Of a stretch of 64,000 nucleotides of DNA, positions 53,685-64,000 are shown one piece after another. Position 1 is the first letter of the stretch, and every line of letters starts with the position of its first letter. The DNA lies in the NCBI GenBank assembly GCA_947625405.1, contig CANQOF010000006.1, positions 26,001 to 90,000 of the forward strand, in the 5' to 3' direction. The position numbers were made by a program, and so were the translations under genes. Under the pieces are notes generated by a model. It was not told where the DNA came from. It saw only the letters and a list, made by a program, of their open reading frames with translations, and ran no database searches. The stretch is from an uncultured Atopobiaceae bacterium (GTDB taxonomy: Bacteria > Actinomycetota > Coriobacteriia > Coriobacteriales > Atopobiaceae).

Positions 53685-55226
53685 ATGACCCGAAAGACGC
53701 ACCTCGCCAGGCGCCTCGCCGCGCTCTTTGCCGTGGCGCTCGGCCTCGCCTGCGCACTCGGCTTCGCCTTCTCGCGCGCGGCCGTGGCCGACGAAGGCGC
53801 GGCTGAGCCCGCCGAGGGCGTGCCGGTCTACCGGCTCTACAACCCCTGGGACGGCCAGCACCTCTTCACCGCCGACGAAGGCGAGGTGAAGGTCCTCCTC
53901 CCCCTCGGCTGGAAGGATGAGGGCGTCGCGTATCGCGCCTATGGCAAGAGCCAGAAACCCCAGGGCGCCGACGTGGTGGACGTGCATCGCCTCCTGAACA
54001 AATACAACGACGACCACTTCATGAGCGGAAGCGAGGAGGAGATCGCGAACCTCGTCTCGAACGGGTGGAAGGACGAGGGCACCTCGTTCTACGCGCTCAG
54101 CTCGAAGACCGACTACCCGGTCTACCGGCTCTACAACCCCTACATGACCATAAATGGCGGTCGCGGGAACCACCTCTGGACACTCGACAAAAACGAATAC
54201 GACACGAACGTGGGCAAGGGCTGGAACGGCGAGGCCATCCAGTGGTACGCGATCGGCCCGAACGAGGATCCCGTGCCCACCACCCCCGTGGACATCCACG
54301 GTGCGCTCGCCGTGCACGGCACGAACCTCGTCGACTCCCACGGCGTGAACTTCCAGCTCCGCGGCATGTCCACGCACGGGCTCTCATTCACGGAGGAGGG
54401 CGTGCCCTTCAAGGACTACGTGAACGAGGCGGGCTTCAAGACGCTTCGCGACGACTGGGGCGCCAACTGCGTGCGCATCGCGATGTACACCGAGAGCTAC
54501 ATGGGCTACTGCAACGGCGGCAACAAAGACGAGCTCAAAGGCATCGTCCGCCGCGGCGTGAACGCGGCGAGCGACCTCGGCATGTACGCGATCATCGACT
54601 GGCACATCCTCGAGAACGGAAACCCCACGGCGCGCGAGGGCGACGCGCGCGAGTTCTTCGACCAGATGAGCCGCGAGTTCAAGGACCACGTGAACGTGCT
54701 CTATGAGATCTGCAACGAGCCGAACGGCGGGGTCGACTGGGCGACTGTCAAGGGCTACGCCGAGCGCATCATCCCCGTGATTCGCGCGAACGACCCCGAC
54801 GCGATCGTCATCGTGGGCACGCCCACGTGGTCGCAGGACGTCGACCAAGCGGCGGCCAACCCCCTCACCGGCGCGAGCGGCCAGAACACGCTCTACTCCC
54901 TGCACTTCTACGCGAACACCCACAAGCAGGATCTTCGCGACAAGATGACGAAGGCGCTCGACGCGGGCCTCCCGATCTTCATCAGCGAGTTCGGCACTTG
55001 CGACTCGAGCGGCAACGGCGCGAATAACCTTTGGGAAGCGCAGCAGTGGATCAACCTCGCGAACAGCCGCAACGTGAGCTGGATGAACTGGAACCTCAGC
55101 CTGAAGAACGAGACCTGCGCGGCGATCCAAAGCTGGTGCAAGAAGACGAGCGGCTGGGATACGTGGGAGCTCACCGAATCGGGCAACTGGGTGCGCAAAC
55201 AGATGCGCGCCGCCGCGGGCCTCTAA
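53685..55226 (+). CDS. secreted GH5 endoglucanase with DUF5648-type repeats
   Basis: The 513-residue protein has a signal peptide (RRLAALFAVALGLACALGFAFS then AVADEG), three repeats of about 47 residues (VYRLYNPWDGQHLFTAD...GWKDEGVAYRA, HRLLNKYNDDHFMSG..., VYRLYNPYMTINGG...) of the DUF5648 kind, and a GH5 domain from about residue 203: HGVNFQLRGMSTHG, NEPNGG (acid/base Glu 345) and FISEFGTCD (nucleophile Glu 435). It cuts beta-1,4-glucans outside the cell. ATG 53685 has AAAGGA eight bases upstream. Divergent from arcC. Confidence 0.9.
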   Translation: MTRKTHLARRLAALFAVALGLACALGFAFSRAAVADEGAAEPAEGVPVYRLYNPWDGQHLFTADEGEVKVLLPLGWKDEGVAYRAYGKSQKPQGADVVDVHRLLNKYNDDHFMSGSEEEIANLVSNGWKDEGTSFYALSSKTDYPVYRLYNPYMTINGGRGNHLWTLDKNEYDTNVGKGWNGEAIQWYAIGPNEDPVPTTPVDIHGALAVHGTNLVDSHGVNFQLRGMSTHGLSFTEEGVPFKDYVNEAGFKTLRDDWGANCVRIAMYTESYMGYCNGGNKDELKGIVRRGVNAASDLGMYAIIDWHILENGNPTAREGDAREFFDQMSREFKDHVNVLYEICNEPNGGVDWATVKGYAERIIPVIRANDPDAIVIVGTPTWSQDVDQAAANPLTGASGQNTLYSLHFYANTHKQDLRDKMTKALDAGLPIFISEFGTCDSSGNGANNLWEAQQWINLANSRNVSWMNWNLSLKNETCAAIQSWCKKTSGWDTWELTESGNWVRKQMRAAAGL

Positions 55227-55239
55227 GCTCGGACGATGC

Positions 55240-55268
55240 GCCCCGTGCTCGGCTGGCGGGCACGGGGC
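55240..55268 (+). terminator. terminator-like hairpin after the cellulase gene
   Basis: GCCCCGTGC (55240-55248) pairs perfectly with GCACGGGGC (55260-55268) 13 bases after the stop. No clear T-tract follows. Confidence 0.55.
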
Positions 55269-55338
55269 CCACGCTGTCCATTTTGTGGTATCGCGCGCGC
55301 CCCGCGAGGGCATGTGTGCGCGTTTGCTAAGGTGAGTG

Positions 55339-55365
55339 CGCCCGGCACCGACGCCGGGTGTTTTT
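55339..55365 (+). promoter_or_regulatory. terminator-like hairpin in the secA leader
   Basis: CGCCCGGC pairs with GCCGGGTG (one G-T) around a six-base loop, followed by TTTTT, only about 32 bases before the secA start. A TANNNT-type box (TAAGGT, 55328-55333) lies just upstream, so a short leader may end here unless read through. Confidence 0.5.
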
Positions 55366-55396
55366 GCCACGGGATTCGCTCAGAGGGAAGGTGGGC

Positions 55397-58182
<2,786 letters not shown>

Positions 58183-58183
<1 letters not shown>

Positions 58184-59316
58184 TGGCCGACACCTCCCAG
58201 GCTCTTCGCGTGAGCGACCTCGAGGCGCGCCTCGCCGAGATCGAGCGCTACCTGCACGCCGACGAGGCGCGCGCACGCGTGGCGGAGCTCGAGGCCGAGA
58301 GCGCCAAGGCGTCATTCTGGGAGGACGGCGACGCCGCGCGTCAGACGATGGGCGAGCTCGCGCGCCTCAAGGGCGATCTCTCGAGCCTCGAGGAGAGCGC
58401 CTCGACGCTCGCGGACGCGAAGGCGGCGGCCGAGCTCGCCGAGGAGACCGGCGACGAGGATCTCGCGGCCGAGGCGGCCGAGCTCGCGCGCTCCGTGGAG
58501 GGCGCGCTCGCAGAACTCGAGCTCGCGAGCTGGTTCACCGACGACCTCGACCACGGCAACGCCATCGTGACGATCAAGCCCGGCCAGGGCGGCCTCGAGG
58601 CGCAGGACTGGACCTCCATGCTCCTCGCGATGTACCTGCGCTACGCCGAGCGCCGCGGTTGGAAGGTGGAGGTGAACGACGCACCGGAGGGCGAGGTCAT
58701 CGGCCTTGATCGCGCCACCTTCACCGTGCGCGGGAAGAACGCCTACGGGATGCTTCGCGCCGAACAGGGCGTGCACCGCCTCGTGCGCATCTCCCCCACC
58801 GACGCGAACAAGCGCCGCCAGACGACGTTCGCCGGCGTGGAGGTGCTTCCCGACCTCCCGCAGGAGGTGGAGGTGGAGATCGATCCCTCCGACCTTCGCA
58901 TCGACGTCTACCACGCCTCCGGCCCGGGCGGCCAGGGCGTGAACACCACCGATTCCGCCGTGCGCATCACGCACCTCCCCACGGGCCTCGTGGTGACGTG
59001 CCAAAACGAGCGTTCGCAGATCCAAAACAAGGCGAGCGCGATGCGCATCCTCAAGGCGCGGCTCCTCGAGATCGAGCGCGAGAAGCGAGACGCCGAACTC
59101 GCCGAGCTCAAGGGCCCCAAACGCGACATCTCCTTCGGAAACCAGGTGCGCAACTACGTGCTCTTCCCGTACCGCCTCGTGAAGGACACGCGCACCGGCC
59201 ACGAGACCGGCAACGTGGACCGGGTGCTCGAGGACGGGGACCTCGACGATTTCGTGGTCGCCTACCACCGATGGGCGACCAGCGGACGTACCCAAGGGCA
59301 AGACCCGCTCGACTAG
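58183..59316 (+). CDS. prfB: peptide chain release factor 2
   Basis: The 377-residue factor frees the peptide at UGA/UAA. It has an N-terminal helical domain, the GGQ loop SGPGGQGVN (249-251), and YLRYAERRGWKVE and PYRLVKDTRTGHETG segments. The codon-recognition tripeptide SPF is SPT here (204-206, bases 58792-58800). There is no programmed frameshift; the frame is continuous from GTG 58183, whose start overlaps the secA stop. Coupled with secA. Confidence 0.95.
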
Positions 59317-59325
59317 AATGGGCGA
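59314..59325 (+). promoter_or_regulatory. -10-like CTAGAATGGGCG before the PTS IIA gene
   Basis: The same 12-mer as at 32432-32443, with TAGAAT at the -10 position, at the end of prfB and 46 bases before the IIA start. A hairpin GCGCGGCG/CGCCGCGC lies in the leader before GAGGAGG. Confidence 0.4.
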
Positions 59326-59370
59326 AGGCCGCGCGGCGCTTCTCGACCGCCGCGCGAAGCGAGGAGGATC

Positions 59371-59838
59371 GTGCAGCTCTCGAGCCTTATTGACCCCGCG
59401 TTCGTGCAGCTCGGCATCGCCGCGAGCGACTGGCGCGACGCCGTGCGCAAGAGCGCCGCGCCCATGGTCTCGGCGGGGGTCTTCGAGAGCGCGTACGTGG
59501 ACGACATCATCTCCGGCGCCGAGGAACACGGGCCCTACTTCGTGCTCACCCGTGGCGTGGCGATGCCGCACGGCCTCCCCGAGGCGGGCGTGAGGTCCCC
59601 AGCGCTCGGCATCTGCCGGCTCGAGGAGCCCGTGGCCTTCGGAAACGCCGCGTGCGACCCCGTGCGCTACCTGCTGCCATTCGGCTCCACGGACGCCGAG
59701 GCGCACCTCGACGCGCTCACCGCGCTCGTCGACCTCATCTCCGACGCGATGTTCTTCGAAACCATCGACACCGCGCTCGATGCAAGTCCGGTGCTCGCCT
59801 ACGTGCGAGCCGCCGAAACGAAAAGGGAGGAAGCGTGA
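59371..59838 (+). CDS. PTS IIA component, fructose/mannitol/ascorbate type
   Basis: The 155-residue protein has the IIA type 2 phosphohistidine motif RGVAMPHG (His 67) and LTALVDLISDAMFFETI. The start is GTG after GAGGAGG. It overlaps the IIB gene by four bases. No IIC permease is in the set. Confidence 0.85.
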   Translation: MQLSSLIDPAFVQLGIAASDWRDAVRKSAAPMVSAGVFESAYVDDIISGAEEHGPYFVLTRGVAMPHGLPEAGVRSPALGICRLEEPVAFGNAACDPVRYLLPFGSTDAEAHLDALTALVDLISDAMFFETIDTALDASPVLAYVRAAETKREEA

Positions 59839-60125
59839 CGTACCACGCGCTCGTCTGCTGCCGAGCGGGCATGGGAAGCTCCATGATGCTCAAGATCAAG
59901 GCAGACCAGGTGATCAAGGAAAACAGCTACCCCATCGTAACCCGCCCCGGGAACCTCAAGGCGCTCCACGCCTTCACCGGCGACCTCGTGATCACGATGA
60001 ACGATCTCGTGGACGAGGTGCACGACGCGGGCATCTACGCCGTCGGCGTCGACGACATCCTGAACGTACAAGAGATCAAGGCAGGGCTCGAGGCCTTCCT
60101 GGCCTCGAGGAAGGATCAGGCGTAA
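59835..60125 (+). CDS. PTS IIB component, ascorbate/galactitol type
   Basis: The 96-residue protein starts at GTG and has VCCRAGMGSSMMLKIKADQ, where a Cys in the C-x-x-G-x-G-S-S loop is the phosphorylated residue of UlaB/GatB-type IIB proteins. No IIC is encoded in this stretch, so it may partner one encoded elsewhere. Confidence 0.85.
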   Translation: MTYHALVCCRAGMGSSMMLKIKADQVIKENSYPIVTRPGNLKALHAFTGDLVITMNDLVDEVHDAGIYAVGVDDILNVQEIKAGLEAFLASRKDQA

Positions 60126-60186
60126 CGCGCAAGACCATGGCGCGCACGCGCGCGGAGAGGGCCGTATGGCCAGAGAGGACACGTCC

Positions 60187-60855
60187 ATGAAGTTCTTCAT
60201 CGACACCGCCGACATCAGCGAGATCAAGAAGGCGCTTTCCTGGGGCTGCCTGGCCGGCGTCACCACCAACCCCAGCCTCTATTCGCGCATCGGCGGCAAG
60301 CTCGCCGACTTCGAGGCCCACATGACCAAGATCGCCCAGCTCTGCGAGGGGCTTCCGGTGTCGGCGGAATCCACCGCCACCACCGCCGAGGGCATGATCG
60401 AGGAAGGCAAGCACCTCGCCTCGCTCGCGCCGAACATCGTCGTGAAGCTCCCCATCGGCGAGGCCGCCCTCGAGGCCACCCACGCGCTCAAGGCCGAGGG
60501 CGTGAACGTGAACATGACGCTCATCTTCTCCGCCCCGCAGGCGCTCCTCGCCGCAGCCGCCGGCGCGCGCTACGTGTCGCCCTTCGTCGGCCGTTTCGAC
60601 GACATCGGAGACGACGGCATCGCCCAGCTCGGCACCATCGTCTCCGCCGTGAAGAACTACTACGCGCCTGAGCAGTGCGAGATCATCACCGCCTCCGTGC
60701 GCACCCCCTACCACGTGACCCAGGCCGCCCTCCTTGGCGCCGACATCGCCACCGTGCCACTCGGAGCGCTCGAGAAGTGCCTGAGGCACCCGCTCACCGA
60801 GCAGGGACTCGCCGCCTTCGAAGCCGACTGGAAGAAGGTCACAGCCGAGGCCTAG
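60187..60855 (+). CDS. fsa: fructose-6-phosphate aldolase / short transaldolase
   Basis: The 222-residue protein has FFIDTADISEIKKA, AGVTTNPSL, VVKLPIG with the Schiff-base Lys 87, NMTLIFSAPQALLAAAAGA and YVSPFVGRFDDIG. This small type covers FSA and TalC enzymes. It joins or cuts C3 and C6/C7 sugar phosphates. It lies between the PTS IIAB and transketolase genes, so pentose or hexose phosphate interconversion is likely. Confidence 0.9.
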   Translation: MKFFIDTADISEIKKALSWGCLAGVTTNPSLYSRIGGKLADFEAHMTKIAQLCEGLPVSAESTATTAEGMIEEGKHLASLAPNIVVKLPIGEAALEATHALKAEGVNVNMTLIFSAPQALLAAAAGARYVSPFVGRFDDIGDDGIAQLGTIVSAVKNYYAPEQCEIITASVRTPYHVTQAALLGADIATVPLGALEKCLRHPLTEQGLAAFEADWKKVTAEA

Positions 60856-60866
60856 CGTCCGCTTCT

Positions 60867-60900
60867 CCGGGTGCCCCGCACGGTACCCGGTCTTCGTCCC
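60867..60900 (+). terminator. terminator after fsa
   Basis: CCGGGTGCC (60867-60875) pairs with GGTACCCGG (60882-60890) with one wobble, followed by the pyrimidine-rich TCTTCGTCCCC. It would separate fsa from the transketolase genes, at least in part. Confidence 0.5.
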
Positions 60901-60925
60901 CTTCTCCTTTGTCGAGAGGAGCACC

Positions 60926-61807
60926 ATGCCCGAAACGCTCAGCAAACGGCCCACGACCAAGGAGCTCATGCTCAGGTCGAACGAGATGCGCCACGACATC
61001 ATCACGATGCTCGAGGCGGCGGGCTCCGGCCATCCCGGCGGCTCGCTCTCCGCCACCGACATCCTTTGCGCCCTGTGGTTCTCCGGCGTGATGGCCTACG
61101 ATCCCTCCGACCCGAAGTGGCCGGCGAGGGATCGCCTCATCCTCTCGAAGGGCCACGCCGCCCCCGCGCTCTACGCGGCGTTCAAGCAGGTGGGATGGGT
61201 TGCCGAGGAGGAGCTGCCCACGCTTCGCCACCTCGGAAGCCGCCTTTCCGGGCATCCTGATTCAAGCCTCATCCCCGGCGTGGAGGTGTGCTCGGGTTCC
61301 CTTGGGCAAGGCCTCGCGATCTCGCTCGGCATCGCCATCGGGCTGAAGATCGACCAAAGCCGCCATGGCGGAGATCTCCCGCACGTGTGGTGCATCGTCG
61401 GCGACGGCGAGATGCAGGAGGGCTCGAACTGGGAATCACTCATGTTCGGCGCGCACCGCAAGCTCGACAACGTGACCCTCGTTCTCGACCTCAACGACCT
61501 CCAGATTGACGGACACGTGAGCGAGGTGAACTCACTCGGCGACATCGACGCGAAGCTCGAGGCGTTCGGCTGGGCGGTGCGCCATATCAATGGCCACGAC
61601 CTCGACGAGCTCGTGGACGCGTTCTCCTGGGCGCGCGGCCACAAGGGAAGCCCCACGGCAGTCGTGTGCGATACGGTGAAGGGCAAGGGCGTCTCCTTCA
61701 TGGAGGACGCGGTGAATTGGCACGGCGTCGCTCCGAAGAAGGACGAAGCCGAGCGCGCGCTCGCGGAGCTTGACGCCGCGCGCGAGACCATCGAAAGCGA
61801 GGGCTAA
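60926..61807 (+). CDS. tktA: transketolase N-terminal subunit
   Basis: The 293-residue protein carries the thiamine-binding part: GSGHPGGSLSATDILCALWF, GSLGQGLAISLGIAIGLK and the VGDGEMQEGSNWE...LDLNDLQIDG motif. It forms transketolase with the next gene. Split transketolases are common in anaerobic Gram-positives. Confidence 0.93.
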   Translation: MPETLSKRPTTKELMLRSNEMRHDIITMLEAAGSGHPGGSLSATDILCALWFSGVMAYDPSDPKWPARDRLILSKGHAAPALYAAFKQVGWVAEEELPTLRHLGSRLSGHPDSSLIPGVEVCSGSLGQGLAISLGIAIGLKIDQSRHGGDLPHVWCIVGDGEMQEGSNWESLMFGAHRKLDNVTLVLDLNDLQIDGHVSEVNSLGDIDAKLEAFGWAVRHINGHDLDELVDAFSWARGHKGSPTAVVCDTVKGKGVSFMEDAVNWHGVAPKKDEAERALAELDAARETIESEG

Positions 61808-61810
61808 GCC

Positions 61811-62740
61811 ATGGCAGATCGAGCGACCCGCGCCGCCTTCGGCCCCACACTCATCGAACTCGTCAAAGAGGGCATGGACATCATGGCGGTGGATGCCGAC
61901 CTCGCGGGCTCCACCACCACCGGCCAGCTTGGCGCCTTCGACCCCTCGCGCCTCGTGGACGTGGGCATCGCCGAGCAGGACATGGTGGGCATCGCGGCGG
62001 GCCTCGCGCTCACGGGCCGCGTCGTGTTCACCGGCTCCTTCGCGGCCTTCGGCACGGGCCGCTGCCTCGACCAGATCCGAAACACCGTCTGCGACACGAA
62101 CCTCAACGTGAAGATCTGCCCCACGCACTCCGGCGTGACGGTCGGCGAAGACGGCCCCACCCATCAGGCGCTCGAGGACATCGCGCTCATGCGCACGCTT
62201 CCGAACATGCGCGTGCTCGTGCCCGCGGACTACCACGCGGCCGCCGCGGCGGTGCGCCTCGCCGCGAAGACCGATGGCCCGCTCTACGTGCGCATGGGTC
62301 GCTTCCCCGTGCCCGAGGTTTACGACGAGACCTTCACGGGCGGCTTGCCCTTTGCGGGCGTCGTGCGCGAGGGCACCGACCTTACGATCCTCGCCTGCGG
62401 GCTCGAGGTCTCCATGGCCATGAAGGCCGCAGAATCGCTTGCCGCGCAGGGCATCTCGGCCGAGGTCGTCGACGTCTTCTCCGTGAAGCCGCTCGACGAG
62501 GACGTGATCCTCGCCTCCGCCGCGAAGACCGGGCGCGTGCTCACCTGCGAGGAGCACAGCGTCTACGGCGGCATGGGCTCGGCCGTCGCCGAACTCCTCG
62601 CCGAGAAGCTCCCCACTCCGATGGAGTTCCTGGGCATGCGCGGGTTCGGCACGAGCGCCCCGGGCGACGTGCTTCTCAAGCACTATGGGCTCGACGAAGC
62701 GGGCGTGGAGGCCGCCGCGAAGAGGCTCCTCGCGCGCTAG
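61811..62740 (+). CDS. tktB: transketolase C-terminal subunit
   Basis: The 309-residue protein has the pyrimidine-binding part: DVGIAEQDMVGIAAGLALTG, KICPTHSGVTVGEDGPTHQALEDIALMR, and a C-terminal domain with CEEHSVYGGMGSAVAELL. It starts three bases after the N-subunit stop. A strong terminator follows. Confidence 0.93.
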   Translation: MADRATRAAFGPTLIELVKEGMDIMAVDADLAGSTTTGQLGAFDPSRLVDVGIAEQDMVGIAAGLALTGRVVFTGSFAAFGTGRCLDQIRNTVCDTNLNVKICPTHSGVTVGEDGPTHQALEDIALMRTLPNMRVLVPADYHAAAAAVRLAAKTDGPLYVRMGRFPVPEVYDETFTGGLPFAGVVREGTDLTILACGLEVSMAMKAAESLAAQGISAEVVDVFSVKPLDEDVILASAAKTGRVLTCEEHSVYGGMGSAVAELLAEKLPTPMEFLGMRGFGTSAPGDVLLKHYGLDEAGVEAAAKRLLAR

Positions 62741-62762
62741 CGCGCCTTTCCTTGCGCGCTCG

Positions 62763-62806
62763 GCGGGGCACGGCGGATCAACGAACCGCGCGTGCCCCGC
62801 TTTTTC
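62763..62806 (+). terminator. transketolase terminator
   Basis: GCGGGGCAC (62763-62771) pairs perfectly with GTGCCCCGC (62792-62800), then TTTTTC. An intrinsic terminator. Confidence 0.8.
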
Positions 62807-62874
62807 ATCGCGGGCTCGCTCCGCTATCCTCTGGGGCTGTTGGCACTGGCGCGAAATGCGTGAGGGGAGGCGCC

Positions 62875-63717
62875 ATGGCCTCTGCGTTTTTCTTCGATGT
62901 GGATGGCACGCTCATCTACCACGATAAAGAGCACCACGGCACGAAGGTGGGAGACGAGATCTCCACCTTGCCCACCGAGCGCGTGCAAGACGCGATCCGC
63001 GAGCTCGTGGCAAGTGGCCATCACGCCTTCCTCGCGACGGGGCGCGGCAAGCACTCCATAGAGCAGGACATCCTCGACCTCGGCTTCGAGGGCATCATCT
63101 CCATGAACGGCGCGAAGGCGCAGATCGGCGAGCACGTGCTCCTCGACACGAGCCTCACGCCGGCCCAGGTGGAAGATCTCGCGAACGAGGTGGTGCGCCT
63201 GGGCATCGCCGCGGCCTTCGAGGGGCCCAATGAATCAATCCTCCTTTTGCCGCACACGCTCCCGGAGGGCTTCGAGAATCCCTTCTACGAGAGCCCGATC
63301 GCGCATGATTTCGAGGAACTCCTTGCGCTCGCGCCCGATCTCAACTTCACGAAGATCATCACCATGCACACGCAGAGCGACATTTACCGCCAGAGCCGCT
63401 ACCTCATGGACAACTACACCCTCCTCGATAGCGGCTTCGTGTTCCACGAGTTCGTGCTTCCCGGGGTGGACAAGGGCGTGGCCCTGCGCGCGATCGTGGA
63501 CGCGCTCCCCGAGAAGCCCGACGCGGTCTACGCCTTCGGGGATTCCGAGAACGACCTCGGGATGATCAAAGCCGCCGACGTGGGCGTGGTCATGGGCAAC
63601 TCGCCCGACTACATGCGGGAGGCAGCCGACATCGTGTGCGAGGGCGCCGACGAGGATGGCGTGGCGCGCGAGCTGGAGCGCCTCGGCTTCATCAGCGCGC
63701 ACGGGAGCGGGGCGTAA
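62875..63717 (+). CDS. Cof-type HAD hydrolase
   Basis: The 280-residue phosphatase has FFFDVDGTLIYHD (nucleophile Asp), FLATGRGKHSIEQD (motif II), and YAFGDSENDLGMIKAADVGVVMGNSPD (motif IV) with a C2-type cap between. It dephosphorylates a small metabolite. ATG 62875 has GAGGGGAGG upstream. The next gene starts five bases after its stop. Confidence 0.9.
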   Translation: MASAFFFDVDGTLIYHDKEHHGTKVGDEISTLPTERVQDAIRELVASGHHAFLATGRGKHSIEQDILDLGFEGIISMNGAKAQIGEHVLLDTSLTPAQVEDLANEVVRLGIAAAFEGPNESILLLPHTLPEGFENPFYESPIAHDFEELLALAPDLNFTKIITMHTQSDIYRQSRYLMDNYTLLDSGFVFHEFVLPGVDKGVALRAIVDALPEKPDAVYAFGDSENDLGMIKAADVGVVMGNSPDYMREAADIVCEGADEDGVARELERLGFISAHGSGA

Positions 63718-63722
63718 GGGCC

Positions 63723-64000
63723 ATGTACGAGCTCGTGCAGGTGGGCGCTCGCTGCTTCTACGCGGATTGCCCGACGAAGGTGGGCATCGTCCAAACCGGC
63801 GCGGACGAGGTGTGCCTCATCGACTCGGGAAGCGATAGGGACGCCGGCCGTCGCGTGCGGAAGATCCTCGACGCGCATGGCTGGCGCCTCCGCGCGATCT
63901 ACAACACGCATTCGCACGCGGACCACATCGGCGCCAACCGCTATCTCCAGGGCCAGACCGGCTGCCGCGTCTACGTGCCGGAGGAAGAGGTGGCCTTCGC
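63723..64000 (+). CDS. metallo-beta-lactamase-fold hydrolase, 5' part
   Basis: The first 92 codons lie in the window and the gene runs past its right edge. YELVQVGARCFYADCPTKVGI, VCLIDSGSD and the metal motif THSHADHIG are those of the MBL-fold. Substrate unknown. Coupled to the HAD hydrolase upstream. Confidence 0.85.
   Translation, partial: MYELVQVGARCFYADCPTKVGIVQTGADEVCLIDSGSDRDAGRRVRKILDAHGWRLRAIYNTHSHADHIGANRYLQGQTGCRVYVPEEEVAF

Noticed and set aside
55270..55365. Small RNA such as 4.5S RNA upstream of secA
   Set aside because: The conserved apical SRP motif is missing; only a terminator-like hairpin is evident.

Overview
The window is about 64 kb of mostly GC-rich DNA (first ~6 kb clearly more AT-rich). 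Gene content suggests an anaerobic, PTS-rich actinobacterium of the Coriobacteriia (Olsenella/Collinsella/Atopobium relatives): four-subunit pyruvate:ferredoxin oxidoreductase, split transketolase, mannose-family PTS, HutC-type GntR regulators, LCP protein, a poly-ferredoxin. This placement is inferred from gene content only.

Region 1 (1-~18.1 kb) is an integrated accessory element. Its left part is a low-GC defence block: a ScaI-type restriction endonuclease, a convergent zinc-ribbon DNA methyltransferase, and a large SMC-like ATPase with a CxxC hook that resembles RloC-type nucleases. At ~6.0-6.1 kb this abuts siphophage late genes: scaffold, major capsid, connectors, Dit, tail-associated protein, a collagen-like baseplate/fibre protein, a BspA-LRR fibre, holin-like proteins and a modular endolysin. 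Terminase, portal, major tail protein and tape measure are not present, so the phage looks defective. A leftward ABC-F ribosome-protection-type ATPase with its own promoter and a tiny upstream ORF sits between fibre and lysis genes. The element ends next to the 3' end of guaA, a known integration hotspot.

Region 2 (18.1-38.7 kb) is chromosomal: guaA, LCP, an unusual four-cluster ferredoxin, ychF, a UvrA2-type paralog, lemA, capA, pgi, a degenerate uracil-DNA-glycosylase-like protein, trxA, PAP2, and a leftward operon of glycosyltransferase, LytS-type kinase, LytTR regulator and YfcE phosphodiesterase, then an MFS transporter.

Region 3 (38.8-46.8 kb) is a sugar-amine catabolic locus: leftward SIS1-SIS2-IIA-IIB-IIC-IID, with two HutC/UTRA GntR genes upstream and a DasR/NagR-like operator at the predicted transcription start. 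The composition matches the logic of the Salmonella gfr (glucoselysine/fructoselysine) operon. A PH-like protein and a HAD phosphatase flank it.

Region 4 (46.8-64 kb) is central metabolism and secretion: porCDAB, a PLP-lyase-like protein, purH, arcC, a secreted GH5 cellulase, secA, prfB (with an altered SPF motif), orphan PTS IIA/IIB, fructose-6-phosphate aldolase-like transaldolase, split transketolase, a Cof-type HAD hydrolase and a truncated metallo-beta-lactamase-fold gene at the right edge. No tRNA, rRNA or CRISPR array was seen.
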